Shown: positions 34,490 to 44,252 of the stretch, piece after piece
Layout of the letters: every line of letters begins with the position of its first letter
Numbering within the stretch: the first letter of the stretch is position 1
Origin: Lunularia cruciata
Taxonomy: Eukaryota; Streptophyta; Marchantiopsida; Lunulariales; Lunulariaceae
NCBI GenBank assembly: GCA_948567375.1
Contig: OX419761.1
Location: forward strand, 19,532,501-19,596,500
Reading direction: 5' to 3'
DNA length: 64,000 nt
Notes under the pieces: generated by a model
What the model saw: only the letters and a program-made list of their open reading frames with translations
Databases searched by the model: none
Told to the model about the DNA's origin: nothing
Made by a program: the position numbers and the translations under genes

Positions 34490-35560
34490 ACTACTAGATC
34501 ATAGGTGCTTGATAGTGGAGCTGACTTGGTTGAGGAGCATGGCATCTACTCAATGGCCAATGGTTTATGGCAAGCAACCATTGTTAGATTGGAAGAGTTA
34601 CCAACTAGATTGTAATACCAATAGCTAAGTAGATGATCTAGAGATAAAATTTGGTTTGGTAACATCTGGAAGGATTTTATACATGATAGAATAAGTAGAT
34701 AAGATAGAGGTATCACCAAAAGAGTACTTTTACTCATATGCTAGAAACCAAAAACACGTTGGGAAACTTTAGAATCAATAGCTAAACATATGATCTAGAG
34801 GTGAAACTTGGGGTGGTGATATCTAGAAGGATGTTACATGGGATAGAGAAAGTAGATCAAATAGATGTATCACCAAAAGAGTACTTATACTAATAGAGCA
34901 GCAGTCAAAATAGGCTTGAAAACTTTAGAGGCAATTTCATAGGCCTAAAAAATGTATAGATTGCCCCCCCCCAATGGAAAAAAATTTGGCCTTCCCTCCC
35001 CCTTGGTTTGTCTTGCCTAGAGCTTTCAAATTGTACCTCACCCACATGATTATGAGCTTTGTTTTTCCTTTATTTTGTTTCTCTATCCTCAAAATATTAT
35101 ATAGACCAACCTTTGAGCAAGCTTGGTTTACACTTAAATTTATCTTATTGAATAACCAAAAGTGGATTTTATATTTGGTGGGACCTTTAGGGAATGTCTA
35201 TACACTACAGACCTTTGAGACTTTGGTACATAAACCTTTATGTTGGGGAAGGTTGCAATTATCAATCTTGAGTTACAAAAGGCCGATGTTGAGAGGTGTC
35301 CATTTTGGATCTAGATATCTCTAGGAGATGGTTCTACATAGTACATCACATGTGGAGAGCTCATTGTCTAGATTTAGCTTGGTCATTTGATTGATAGCTT
35401 TGTGGTGAGAGCTCAGGCCCTTACGAACATAGTTGAGTTATATGATGTGTTAATTGGAGGAGTAATGCTATATCCCATGGATTTTAGTATTGACTATTAG
35501 GAAGAGACAACCTCTTATAGACCAGGTTGGTAGTTAGGTGAAGGATAGATATGTTACCTC
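34490..35560 (+). pseudogene. Retropepsin-like protease of family-B element, split by solo LTR F
   Basis: The active-site block VLDSGAD lies at 34505-34525 and PMVYGKQPLLDWKSYQLD ends at 34610. The frame resumes after the inserted LTR at 35317: ISLGDGST, then LGHLIDSFVVRAQALTNIV, DVLIGGVMLYPMDFSIDY and SYRPGW. Aspartic protease processes the polyprotein. Sense continues smoothly across the insertion, with the 5-bp duplication tagat accounting for the join. Several TAG stops stand in conserved positions. Confidence 0.5.
34611..35311 (+). mobile_element. Solo LTR, family F, inserted in the family-B protease
   Basis: Starts TGTAATACC and is flanked by a perfect 5-bp target duplication tagat (34606-34610 and 35312-35316). 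Two internal tandem units of about 140-150 bp (34620-34770 and 34780-34930) share gatgatctagag and tatcaccaaaagagtactt. A minus-strand relative lies at 44253-44987. A C run at 34963-34973 follows the second unit. The 3' end reads ggatc rather than the usual CA. Confidence 0.5.
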
Positions 35561-35899
35561 CCAATATGCTTCAGTAATGGCAATCTTGGCTCACTATAGT
35601 CCGGGACCATGGAGGCATTAGTTTAAGCTTTCAATGGTTCTATTACTTGGCTTGGTGATTTATTAGAGAGGAAAGCCCATGCAAAGGTACAAGTACTCTA
35701 GTACTAAAGGAGATCACTCAGATTTGGAGTACAAGTAGGATCATTGCATCCACCTTGGATGTTCCATTATGGAGTTCAAAGGAGATATTGCAGCAACATG
35801 CAAGTCAATTGATGCAATAGACTTGGAGTGGAGCCTTTGTACCACTAGGAGACCAATGTGAGGATGAGCCTCTAGAGTCAATTACCTTGACACCTTTGG
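35561..35899 (+). pseudogene. Linker between protease and methyltransferase of family-B element
   Basis: Partly readable as RYVTSQYASVMAILAHYSPG followed by PWRH. No domain recognised. Confidence 0.5.
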
Positions 35900-36930
35900 G
35901 TACCACATTCATTCCTTGGCAATATCTAGTAGAGGGAGTATGTCTATTAGAGCTCGTTGGTGGGATGAGCATTGGAATAGTTGTGGTACTACAGGCGGGT
36001 ATACAAGTATAGAGGTACTTGTATATGGAGAGAGATAAATCTACTAGGTAAGTCTCTCTATGTCATATGGCACACTTGGCCTATTTGTATGCAAAGTTTT
36101 TTTTTATGTCAATAGTCAAGGGTTACCAAAAGACCCTACCAATAGACATTTCTTTGCTGGGGGTGCAAGATTTGGAGAGACATGATCCCATTCATTTGGT
36201 GATTTTTGGATGGCCATGTCAAGGACATACACGTGCTGGCCAATGTTTGGGTCTTTAGGATTCTATTTTGGTGTGTTTTGGGAGATATTATGTATATTAT
36301 GATATCTTTAGGTTCATGAAGCCATTTCTCCAACTTACATTTTGGAGAACATCTCTTTGATGGGTGATTCTTGCATTTGGGTGGTAGCAAGTACACATCA
36401 AGTCCATTCTTGGATGGGACCTACTGTGTTGTTGGATGTAGCCAAGTGGGATCATGGGCTCATGGTTTTCATCTTTGGTGGAAAAACCTCTTACTTAGAG
36501 AGGTTTTATAGCATACTTATGATGGGATTTAGTGACTAGACCACCTCACTATTAATGACATCTTGGATGTTGGGCATCAATCTCAAATCGTACTAGTGGC
36601 TGATAGGTCACCTATGGCAATGGTGGACCTAGTTGGATAGCCTCAAGCCACTTTCACACACTTATGTGTTTCCTAGGATCTCATGCCTTTTGAGAAAGAG
36701 GTCTTAGACTTGTTTGAGATATATAGTTATAGCAGTTGGTGGAGCCTAATGCCAAAGAAAGAGAGTAGGCAATGGGTTTTTGCACCCATATGACTATGAT
36801 TCTAGGAGTGTTAGAAGCATCCATGTGTCAGGTGTTAGGTCAGGCTATGGACCTAAATTTTTTGACCTGGATTGTGAGCCTTGGTTTGGTAGAGCAGCAT
36901 AGGATGCACTTGATAAGCATCACCACTCGG
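35900..36930 (+). pseudogene. C5-cytosine DNA methyltransferase domain within the family-B gypsy polyprotein
   Basis: Frame 35938-36258 has LLELVGGMSIGIVVVLQAG (motif I-like), YLYMERD (acidic residue expected to contact the methyl donor) and HLVIFGWPCQGHTRAG. The last is motif IV, with the catalytic Cys in PCQ at 36214-36222. After a frameshift, 36342 on reads ILENISLMGDS, motif VI ENI/ENV. A further frame gives AHGFHLWWKNLLLREVL (36458), a motif VIII-like block that has lost its arginines, then LTINDILDVG and SQIVLVADRSPM, probably target recognition. ORF 36772-37017 has AMGFCTH...LGQAMDLNFLTW, motifs IX and X. The order and the roughly 330-residue span match C5 methyltransferases. The domain lies between protease and RT. 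Stops and two or more frameshifts make it inactive. Confidence 0.5.
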
Positions 36931-37289
36931 ACACTTGTGAGCTATGTGCGCATCAAGATGATTCAAGCACATGCTAGGAGCAATAGAACGAGTGGACATG
37001 GTATTCTTGGGACATAACTAGTGGCTACTAGGGAGAGTGGTCTACTTTGAGTCCATCTAGGTGAACGTGGTCTACTTGGATTACCCCTTTGGTCTACTTG
37101 GGATATGACTAGAGGATGTATGGAGCTTGTAGCTAGAGTGGATTGAGTTTTTCACATGGAGGTTGGGACCTCTAGTGGTTGGGGTCATGACACTACTGCT
37201 CCTAAGGGCCTAGTGTAGCAGCCAGTCAATACGTCTTCCACTACCACATTAGTTATAAAGGATACTTGGGAGCCAAATCTGGGACCCAA
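36931..37289 (+). pseudogene. Linker between methyltransferase and RT of family-B element
   Basis: The sequence continues from the 36772-37017 frame into broken frames. No domain recognised; the last part (MEKIKSLEVLEELHELF, 37300) leads into the RT. Confidence 0.5.
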
Positions 37290-38060
37290 GCTTACAAGAA
37301 TGGAAAAGATAAAGAGTTTGGAGGTTCTTGAGGAGCTACATGAGTTGTTTTGCCTTTAATATGAAGGATTTGGGTGCTTTGAAAAGACATGGTATTTGGA
37401 TTGAGTTGACTAGCAATACATCAATTTTTTGATATCCCTGTTGATAGCATTAATTTAGAGCTAAAGTGGAGACCTTTTTGAGGCTAGTTTGGTAGAGATT
37501 TCACATGGAGAGTATGCATCAGCTACAATGATGCCAACCAAGAAGGATATACATGGAAACTATACAAATAGGTAGATGTGTGAAGATTATTGTCCTATCA
37601 ACCAATAAACTAGGGCTGATTAGTATACCATACCTACAATGGAGGAGATCTTTGATGTGATTGGGCATGCAAAGTACTTTGGTACTTTGGATTTTTTAGT
37701 AGGATATCATCAATTGCTCATCAAGGAGGAGGATAAGTCCAAGACAAGATTTTGAGCTATTGATCCTCATAGCAAGGATGTGTTATATCAATGGAGTTTC
37801 TTATCATTTGGGTAAAAGAATACTCTTGCCAAGTTCTAGAGGATCATGGATATGATCCTAGTTAGATTAAATTTTTCTTGGTGCTATATTGATGAAATTT
37901 TTATCTATAATACTACTATGGAGGAGCATGAGAGACATTTGTTGGAAGTGTTTGAGAGGTTGAGATCTCATGGACTCAAATTACATCATGGGAACTGTAG
38001 GTTCCTCCACAAGTAGGTTGGTATTTGGGTCACACTATCTACCATGGAGGACTAGGTTTT
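37290..38060 (+). pseudogene. Reverse transcriptase of family-B element
   Basis: Blocks in order: LVEISHGEYASATMMPTKKD; DYCPINQ; YTIPTMEEIFDVIGHAKYF then GTLDF (first Asp); GYHQLLIKEEDKSKTRF; YQWSFLSFG; NTLAKF.RIMD; CYIDEIFIY; EEHERHLLEVFERLRSHGL; KLHHGNCRFLHK. The active-site pair reads YIDE (37885-37896) instead of YxDD. This is a clear Ty3/gypsy RT with several TAG or TGA stops, several in place of expected CAG, CGA or TGG. Confidence 0.5.
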
Positions 38061-38129
38061 TAGTAGACCAAGGTGGAGGTTATGCACATATTCCTTGGCC
38101 TACAAATGTGAGCAGAGTGTGAGCATTCC

Positions 38130-38690
38130 TTGGGTTGGCAAGCTTCTATAACCACTATGTTAGAGGATTTAGTGCCATTGCCAAGGTCTTGAAAAAGCTT
38201 ACACTTACCAAGCTTACACAAAAGTGGTGTTGGGAAGATGAGCATGAGAGAGCTTTTGTAGAGCTTAAGGAGAGGTTGACATCTGCCCCTATTTTGAGGA
38301 GACCAATCAAAGGATGACATTTTAGGTTCACATTGATTGGAGTATGTTGGCAATTAGAGCAGTGCTCACCCAACATGATGATGAGGGGAAGGAGTTTGTG
38401 GTGGCCTATGCTAGTAGCTCTAACAATTCAATGGAGGCAAAGTATAGTTCATATGAGAGAGTGCTTGCAACAATATGGGTAGTAGCACATTTTTTATGTT
38501 ACCTATTTGGTAACCCCTTTACACTCATCATTGATCATCATCTACTTCAGTGGTTGATGGAGTCCAATAAGCTTTCAAGGAAGCTTGCACAATGGGCTCT
38601 GATTTTATAGAAGTATGATTTTACAATTATTCATAGACTTGGAGTGGTGAATAGTGATATAGATAGGTTGAGTAGAAACCCATGTCCTAA
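38130..38690 (+). pseudogene. RNase H of family-B element
   Basis: Frame 38135-38317 has ASFYNHYVRGFSAIAKVLKK then KLTQKWCWEDEHERAFVELK, the conserved connection to RNase H. Frame 38344-38610 gives AVLTQHDDEGKEFVVAYAS, AKYSSYERV, LFGNPFTLIIDHHLLQWLM and KLAQWALIL. This is the standard gypsy RNase H order, with one frameshift between the parts. Confidence 0.5.
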
Positions 38691-38779
38691 TTAGAAGGAT
38701 CAGATTGGAGCATGTTGGCATGGTGAGATAGATGAGGAGATGATGTAAGGTTGGCATGCATCTAACTTTTTGGTATATT

Positions 38780-40171
38780 TTCTGAGGCTTTGGTGGTATC
38801 TCTTTCAACACATATAGGAGGAGTTATTGAGGTAACAAATCAAGAGAGTGGAGATAGTGGTATAATTAAGCGAGACATTCATGATGATATTATAGTGATG
38901 GATTATCTTTACACTGGTGTTGTGGATGGCACAATTGTGGCCAAGGAGATAAACTTTGTTCTTCAACAAGCCAGATAGTTCAAATTGGAGGATAGACACC
39001 TTCTTTTGTGTATGGGAGGATGGTAGAGTGTAAGTAGTACCAATTCCATCTCAAAGACCACAGTTGGTCTTTCATGCTCATGAGGAATTAGGAAATTTTG
39101 GAGTAAAGTAGACTTATAGCTTACTCCAAAGTCATTATTGGTAGCATGTACATTGATGTATAGCAATTTGTTGCCAGATGTGTTGGTTATGACCAAGTTA
39201 GAGCATCATTTAATGCTCTTATGCCACAATTACACCCATTACCTATCATGGGGTTGGGTTACCATTGGAGTTTGGACTTTGCTGGACCTTTTTTATTGAT
39301 TGTGAGACATCATCAATATGTTTTGGTTATAGTGGAGCACTTCTCCAAGTGGATTGAGTTAGTGGCACTTCTTGATAAGTTCAATGAAGGGATGGCTTAC
39401 TTGTTCTTGGATCGGGTTCTTAGTCATTTTGGTGCATCAACTGAGGTTTTGATTGATCAAGGTATAGAGTTCTTGAGGGATTTTAAACTCTTGTGTGACA
39501 AGGCTTTGATTGATCATCTTACGACCTCCCAAGATCACCTTGAGGCAAATGGTTCAGTAGAGAGAGTGGTTCAGGCAATAAAGAGAGGATTATGGAAGTA
39601 TGGTTTGCAAAGAAGCTACTTGGGAGATTGGGATCTCCAATTACCTTGATTGGCCATGGGCTATTGGTTTAGCTGGCAAGTCTCCTTAGCATCCTTCTCT
39701 CCTTACTTTCTTCTCTATGGATGAGATCTAGATTTACCTAAAGCCATTCATCAAGATGCTAATATAGTGTTGGACTTGGATGATCCAAATGTATGGATGA
39801 ATGCATGTTCTCAATTGGTAGAGATCTTTTGGAGAGTGATGCCGATGGTCTTTGAGAACTTAGCAATTTCTCAACATAAAAATACCTTACACTATGCTAC
39901 TATTTTAGGAAGAGGTTATAGACCCTCAATCCATCAATTTCATCTAGGTGACTATGTATATCTACAACATACAACACCAACAACACTTGATGTTTCTATA
40001 GGCCACACTATCTTGAGAGTACATGAGGTTTTTCCATCTAGAGTCCTTGTGTTGGAACGACATGATGGTTTTGTTTGGAAGGATCATGTACGCAATTGCG
40101 CACCATGCTACCTCTCAAACATTGATGGTAATATGGATCCAAGCTTGGCACTTGTATGTGTAGGCTTGTTG
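38780..40171 (+). pseudogene. Integrase of family-B element
   Basis: A degraded zinc-binding HHCC region is at about 39050-39200 (PQLVFHAHEELGNFG, then a CCQMCW block). The core is open at 39221-39649: WSLDFAGPFLLI (Asp), VLIDQGIEF (Asp) and ANGSVERVVQAIKRGLWKY (Glu). The C-terminal part, 39767-40171, reads NLAISQHKNTLHYATI, YRPSIHQFHLGDYVYLQ, TILRVHEVFPSRVLVLE and WKDHVRNCAPCYL, an integrase C-terminal fold. A PHD finger follows in the same frame. This is the best-preserved part of the element. Confidence 0.5.
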
Positions 40172-40306
40172 TGTATATTATGCGGCTCTTTTGGTAGAGT
40201 TACTACTATATTAGTGTGTGATAGTTGTTTGAGAGGATGGCATATGGCATGTTTGACTTGTCCACTCATAGTAGTTCCTCAAGGATAGTGGTTATGTCCT
40301 AGTTGT
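40172..40306 (+). pseudogene. PHD finger at the integrase C-terminus of family-B element
   Basis: In frame with the integrase C-terminus, the sequence reads CILCGSFGRV, then LVCDSCLRGWHMACL, then PLIVVPQG, a TAG, and WLCPSCT. All eight zinc ligands of a C4HC3 PHD finger are present at canonical spacing: CxxC at 40172-40183, CDSC, GWHMAC, and CPSC ending at 40306. The TAG at 40286-40288 sits where CAG (Gln) would fit. The next stop, TGA at 40310, is probably the original end. PHD fingers commonly bind histone H3 tails, so a role in steering integration is likely but inferred. No chromodomain is present. Confidence 0.5.
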
Positions 40307-40476
40307 ACTTGACCTATAGCTAGTTCATTCTTTATATAGTGTAGATTGTAGACTTGCAATTAACAATGGGGCTTGATAGCACTTGACCTCTTAGTCTTTT
40401 GCCCACCATAATGTATACCATATATTTGGAGTAGATGGCTACTTGGAGTTAGAGGACCTAACTACCAATTGGGGAG

Positions 40477-40490
40477 GCAATTGTGGTACT
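40477..40490 (+). promoter_or_regulatory. Polypurine tract of family-B element
   Basis: attggggaggcaa lies directly before the LTR start TGTGGTACTTTAG (40492). This is the expected plus-strand primer site. Confidence 0.5.
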
Positions 40491-40491
40491 T

Positions 40492-41130
40492 TAGAGTCCA
40501 TGTATGACTTATGTGTGAGTTGTGCTTCTATAGTGTGTGATGTTGACAGCAATGTATGTTGTGTAGCAATGTGTATACACACAAAAACTGTCACACATTT
40601 GTAGCATCACATGTAGATTGCTTGAACTCTAGAGTAGTAGTGTTGGTAGTCAAAAGTATTTTGGCAATTACCCATAGACTACTTATTGACGGTCAAATTT
40701 CATGTTTGGGATACTCACTACATGGTGGGGCTCACCGTCCCTTGCACCGTTGGGTGTGCCATCAATGGGATTGTTAGGGTTGGAGATCTAAGTGGAGACC
40801 ATGGGGTATACTTTTGAAGTGTAGCTCCAAAGAGCTCATTTCTTTGATGTTGAGCTTTTGAGTTCTTGGCTATGGTGGACAGAGGCTAGCAAGCATCACC
40901 TAGAGTCTGTTAGCTAGAGTAGGTGTGGCTTAGCTGTAATCAGTGCTTGGTTGTAGGTAGATTGTTGAGTGATTAATCAAACACTGATCTGATTAAGTGT
41001 GATTTAAGTTGAGAACAAATTGATTATTGTAGCACTTTAGAGTGCATGTATGACTTATGTGTGAATTGTGCTTTTATAATGTGTGAGGTTGACAGTAATG
41101 TATGTTGTATAGTAATGTATATATATACAC
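40492..41130 (+). repeat. 3' LTR of family-B element, followed by a second LTR start
   Basis: The first segment, 40492-41027, begins TGTGGTACTTTAGAG and matches the 5' LTR until a point equivalent to 23560. At 41028 a second copy of the LTR beginning (tgtagcactttagagtgcatg...tgtatagtaatgta) starts again and runs to about 41130. The LTR is therefore incomplete and partly duplicated. Confidence 0.5.
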
Positions 41131-41589
41131 AACATTATCTTTCAATTAAGACACTTGAAATTATTGCAATGGTTGCTACATGCACTAAGCTAGAATTTTG
41201 AAAGGTGGTAGGTAAACTATTCCCACAAAATGCATGCTCTTTCAAATTTTTTATATATTTTGCAATTTTTTCATTTTGATTTGGATGTTTTGAAACTTTT
41301 CAAAATAGTGGAAGATATCAAAACTTTGGCCCAAGAATTGAGAAGAGATCATTCTTGTGCAAAAGTTATGAATTTCTGAAGGGAAGTGGCTGGTCTTAGA
41401 CCAAATCTGGAAATATGCATGATAATAAAGAGGTTTTTTTGGCCAAATAGCTTGATGAAAATGGGACATTGTTTAGGAAAGGACTTTGTAGAGTGGAGTT
41501 GTGTGTGTGAAAAATTGCAAAGGATTTGGAGTCACTGGTTGACTAAGATTGTGAAGAAGAGTCATTTTTAGGGAGTTGAGTTTTCATGA
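41131..41589. other. AT-rich sequence, no gene seen
   Basis: Short ORFs at 41251-41469 (minus) and 41386-41571 (plus) have no recognisable domain. Confidence 0.5.
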
Positions 41590-42090
41590 ATGAGGAATGT
41601 AAGAACAACCAAGAGCATGTTTGAGTGTTTAGACTCATCTTGGGAGCATGGAGGGCCATCAGGAGTGGAAATTCAGGTTATGAAAGCTTCCCTAAGGGTT
41701 TGAGGTGATTGTAGGTTTTGATTTGAAGAAAAGAAAGTGTTGAGAGCATCCTAAAACCTACACCATTGAGAGGAAAGAATGATTCTAAGTGCTTTTTATA
41801 TAGAGAGAAGTCACATAAGACAAGTTCATGAAATTTGACCTTTGAGAGCAAGAGGTTGAGGGAAAGGAGAGGCTTACTTGACATGGCATTACATGTTGGA
41901 CCTTCTTCACCAAGATCGGGAGGGAGGAGATTTAAAACTAAGGAGTTGTGTGAGGTTTGTGGAGTAGGACTTCCAAAAAGGCATGAGCGTAGTGGAGTTA
42001 CAACATTTTTGGAGACTTTGGTGAATGATCTTGGGTAGAGTCTTAGCTTCACTATAAAAAAATTACCTTCATCAAATAGTTCTGAAGATT
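41590..42090 (+). pseudogene. Gag-like zinc-finger ORF remnant (copy of 30115-30600 minus)
   Basis: Matches the D-element upstream ORF: a SKCFLYREKSHKTSS block (the CCHC knuckle with its second Cys as Tyr and its last Cys lost), then LTFESKRLRERRGLLD and GGRRFKTKELCEVCGVGLPK, then TFLETLVNDLG (41835-42038). The second Cys/His cluster has changed too: the expected HEC reads HER. It lies just upstream of the Penelope-like element's left pseudo-LTR, perhaps by chance. Confidence 0.5.
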
Positions 42091-42135
42091 AGTGATGGAG
42101 ATAACTTTTCAATTGATGAATAAACTATCCCTAAG

Positions 42136-42619
42136 AGTTACATGCACAACCCTATAGGAGTTTGTTTCCAATGCAACTTTAACTTCTAGCCAATTAAGTG
42201 CTCACATGCTTCATTACTCCTTTTGTTGATTGATTGAAATGTGGACCCACCTTACCCTTTAGCTCCTCTCCTTCATAGTTCCTTTGGCACCCAAGGCACT
42301 CCTTCTCTTGGATACCCTTTACTCTCTACTCCTTTGCTTTCTTGTATCTTTTTCATTCCACTCTTGGAGGATTTTTGTTGTACATTACTCTTTACTCTTA
42401 CTCTATCCTTTTGATACTCAAAAAACTTTAATTCTTCTTGCCTGTTCCAACTCCCTCTCACTAGTTCATCTAGCTCATCATTGATCTCTCTCTTTTACTA
42501 TGTCACTACCTCATTTTTATTACCTTCTTCTTTGTTTTGCATCATAGGTCAAATATGCTAGGTTTTACATGCTACCACTACCAATCAATGTTGTCCTTTT
42601 AGGCATTTACAAGGTATGT
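42136..42619 (+). repeat. Left pseudo-LTR of the Penelope-like element
   Basis: 484 bp, pyrimidine-rich. Paired with 48541-49043, which is 503 bp because of a short internal expansion (caaggcactccttctcccaaggcac). Confidence 0.5.
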
Positions 42620-44252
42620 ATTGGATCCCTAAAATTATTTTGCTTTTGATTTTGACTTCTTCCTTTGCTTGTTGTTGAATTTTTATTTCACTTCTTTATG
42701 CTAATTCCTTTTTTTTCTAATGGAGTTTATGATCCACATGTTGCCTTGCACTATATGTGGTTTACTTTGAGCTACATTATTGGAAGCAACCAAGTTTGCC
42801 TTGCCACTCATGAGTTTTCAAGCAAAAACTTGGTATGAGTGGTACTAAAGATTGCTCAACTACTTTGGCACTATGTGAAGGCACTAATGAGTTGCATGTG
42901 CTTTTGTGGAGGTTTACTATGGCTGCCTTTTTCTTCCCTTAGTTGGTTTTTTGTCTTAGGATACAAGGATCCATAACAGTTTTTGTGATATATTTATCCT
43001 ATCCTCCAATGGTCCACTTGTCTCTCCCTTGTTCTTTGAATTATTTCATACTCCCACTCCTCTAACACTTTCATTTGTGATGAATATGATTATTGTGTCT
43101 AGGATCTTCCTCAACTTGAGATTTCTAGCCTTCTACTTGACTCTTGACTCTTATTTGCCTTTGTCTACCATTCTTTTTATTAGTTCTATTCCTCTACTTA
43201 TGAGGGTGCTCTATTTTTGCTTCTTCATATCATGTATCTTGGATACAGGAGTTGCCTTCTATTTTTTCAATGTTACATTTACATAAGGTTTCTTTTCTAT
43301 ATAGTTTCTTTTGATGATGCTCATTCTCTATATTTAAAAGTGCTTTGTTTCCATTTATTCAAGGCTTTCTACTTGGTTATATGCTATTAGATGTAAGTAT
43401 CGCTATAAATTTGCTTCCAACTTATAATTACTTATGCTTTAAATTGACCAAATTTTTGTTATTAGGTATGTTTTACATATGTTGCACTACAATTTCACTC
43501 ATGAGTTTGGGATCTCCTATTCTTTAGATAGCTTCTATCCTCATTCCTCTATATCTTTACTTGTGTGCACTTTGGAAGTGCAATGGCACGGTATGTATTA
43601 TTCTAAGGTAGAATTATTCTCCTCATGATAGTGCATTGATCTCTTATGGCATTAGTCAGCTAGACATCATATTTTCATTCATGTTGATTAGGATTTCATT
43701 ATTGGTCACTATTTTTTTAGCACTCACTTCTTGTATTACTTAACTTGTTAGCTTCATGGTGTTTGTTTTCACATCCTTGGTTATAGCATGCTTAGTTCTC
43801 TTTTCATTGTTTGAATCTTCTTTCTACCAATTTTACCCTTCCAAGTTGTTAAAAAGTTTGTCTAGGGGTGGTATTTTGTTTACTTCTTTGTGCATTTTCA
43901 TGATCTTCATTTCATTTTGTTATTTTTCAATTTTGTATTGTTAGTTTTCAATTGCTTCTAATATTGCACACCACTTATTTTACTATCTCTACATTGCCAT
44001 TTCATTTTTCACTATGTGGTCCCAACTCTCCTCTCTCATCCCTATTCCTTGTTAATTTTCAATGCTTCTAGCTTTGCAAACCAATTAATTTCCTTTTTCC
44101 TACATTGTTGTTTTGTTTTGCATTTTGTTGTGTCCCATACCCTCCCTCCCATTCCTCATTTGTGTCATACTTTCCCTTAGAACTCTTGTCCTTTGTTTTC
44201 CTTCTATTCTTCTTGACCTAAAAAGTGTCACTTCCTCTTGGTCTTTGACACC
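42620..44252 (+). other. T-rich 5' region of the Penelope-like element
   Basis: Several short hydrophobic ORFs (43029-43286, 43345-43527, 43756-43944) reflect T-rich composition. No known domain; possibly the untranslated or N-terminal region of the PLE. Confidence 0.5.

Larger units (their letters stand above)
23112..41130 (+). mobile_element. Family-B Ty3/gypsy retrotransposon carrying a DNA methyltransferase and a PHD-finger integrase (decayed; split by nested elements)
   Basis: The layout on plus is: 5' LTR (about 23112-24454); nested family-D element (24455-32219); leader (32220-32707); gag (32708-33590); two zinc knuckles (33690-33830); protease (34490-34610 and 35317-35560, split by solo LTR F); C5-cytosine methyltransferase (35900-36930); RT (37290-38050); RNase H (38130-38690); integrase (38990-40171); PHD finger (40172-40306); polypurine tract (40477-40490); 3' LTR from 40492. 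The flanking LTR parts share long blocks (agtagtagtgttggtagtca, ttcttggctatggtggaca). Removing the two insertions leaves about 9.5 kb. Stops and frameshifts throughout make it non-autonomous today. A second family-B copy begins at the left window edge. Confidence 0.5.

Noticed and set aside
35900-36930. Host DNA methyltransferase gene or bacterial contamination as source
   Set aside because: The domain is flanked on both sides by frames of the same retroelement, is decayed like them, and sits within a nested plant repeat cluster.
39767-40312. Chromodomain at the integrase end
   Set aside because: The C-terminal cysteine/histidine spacing is that of a PHD finger, and no chromodomain aromatic pattern is visible.
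43029-43944. Membrane-protein-like ORFs
   Set aside because: T-rich composition alone gives Phe/Leu/Ile-rich frames; there is no conserved order and they lie between PLE pseudo-LTRs.
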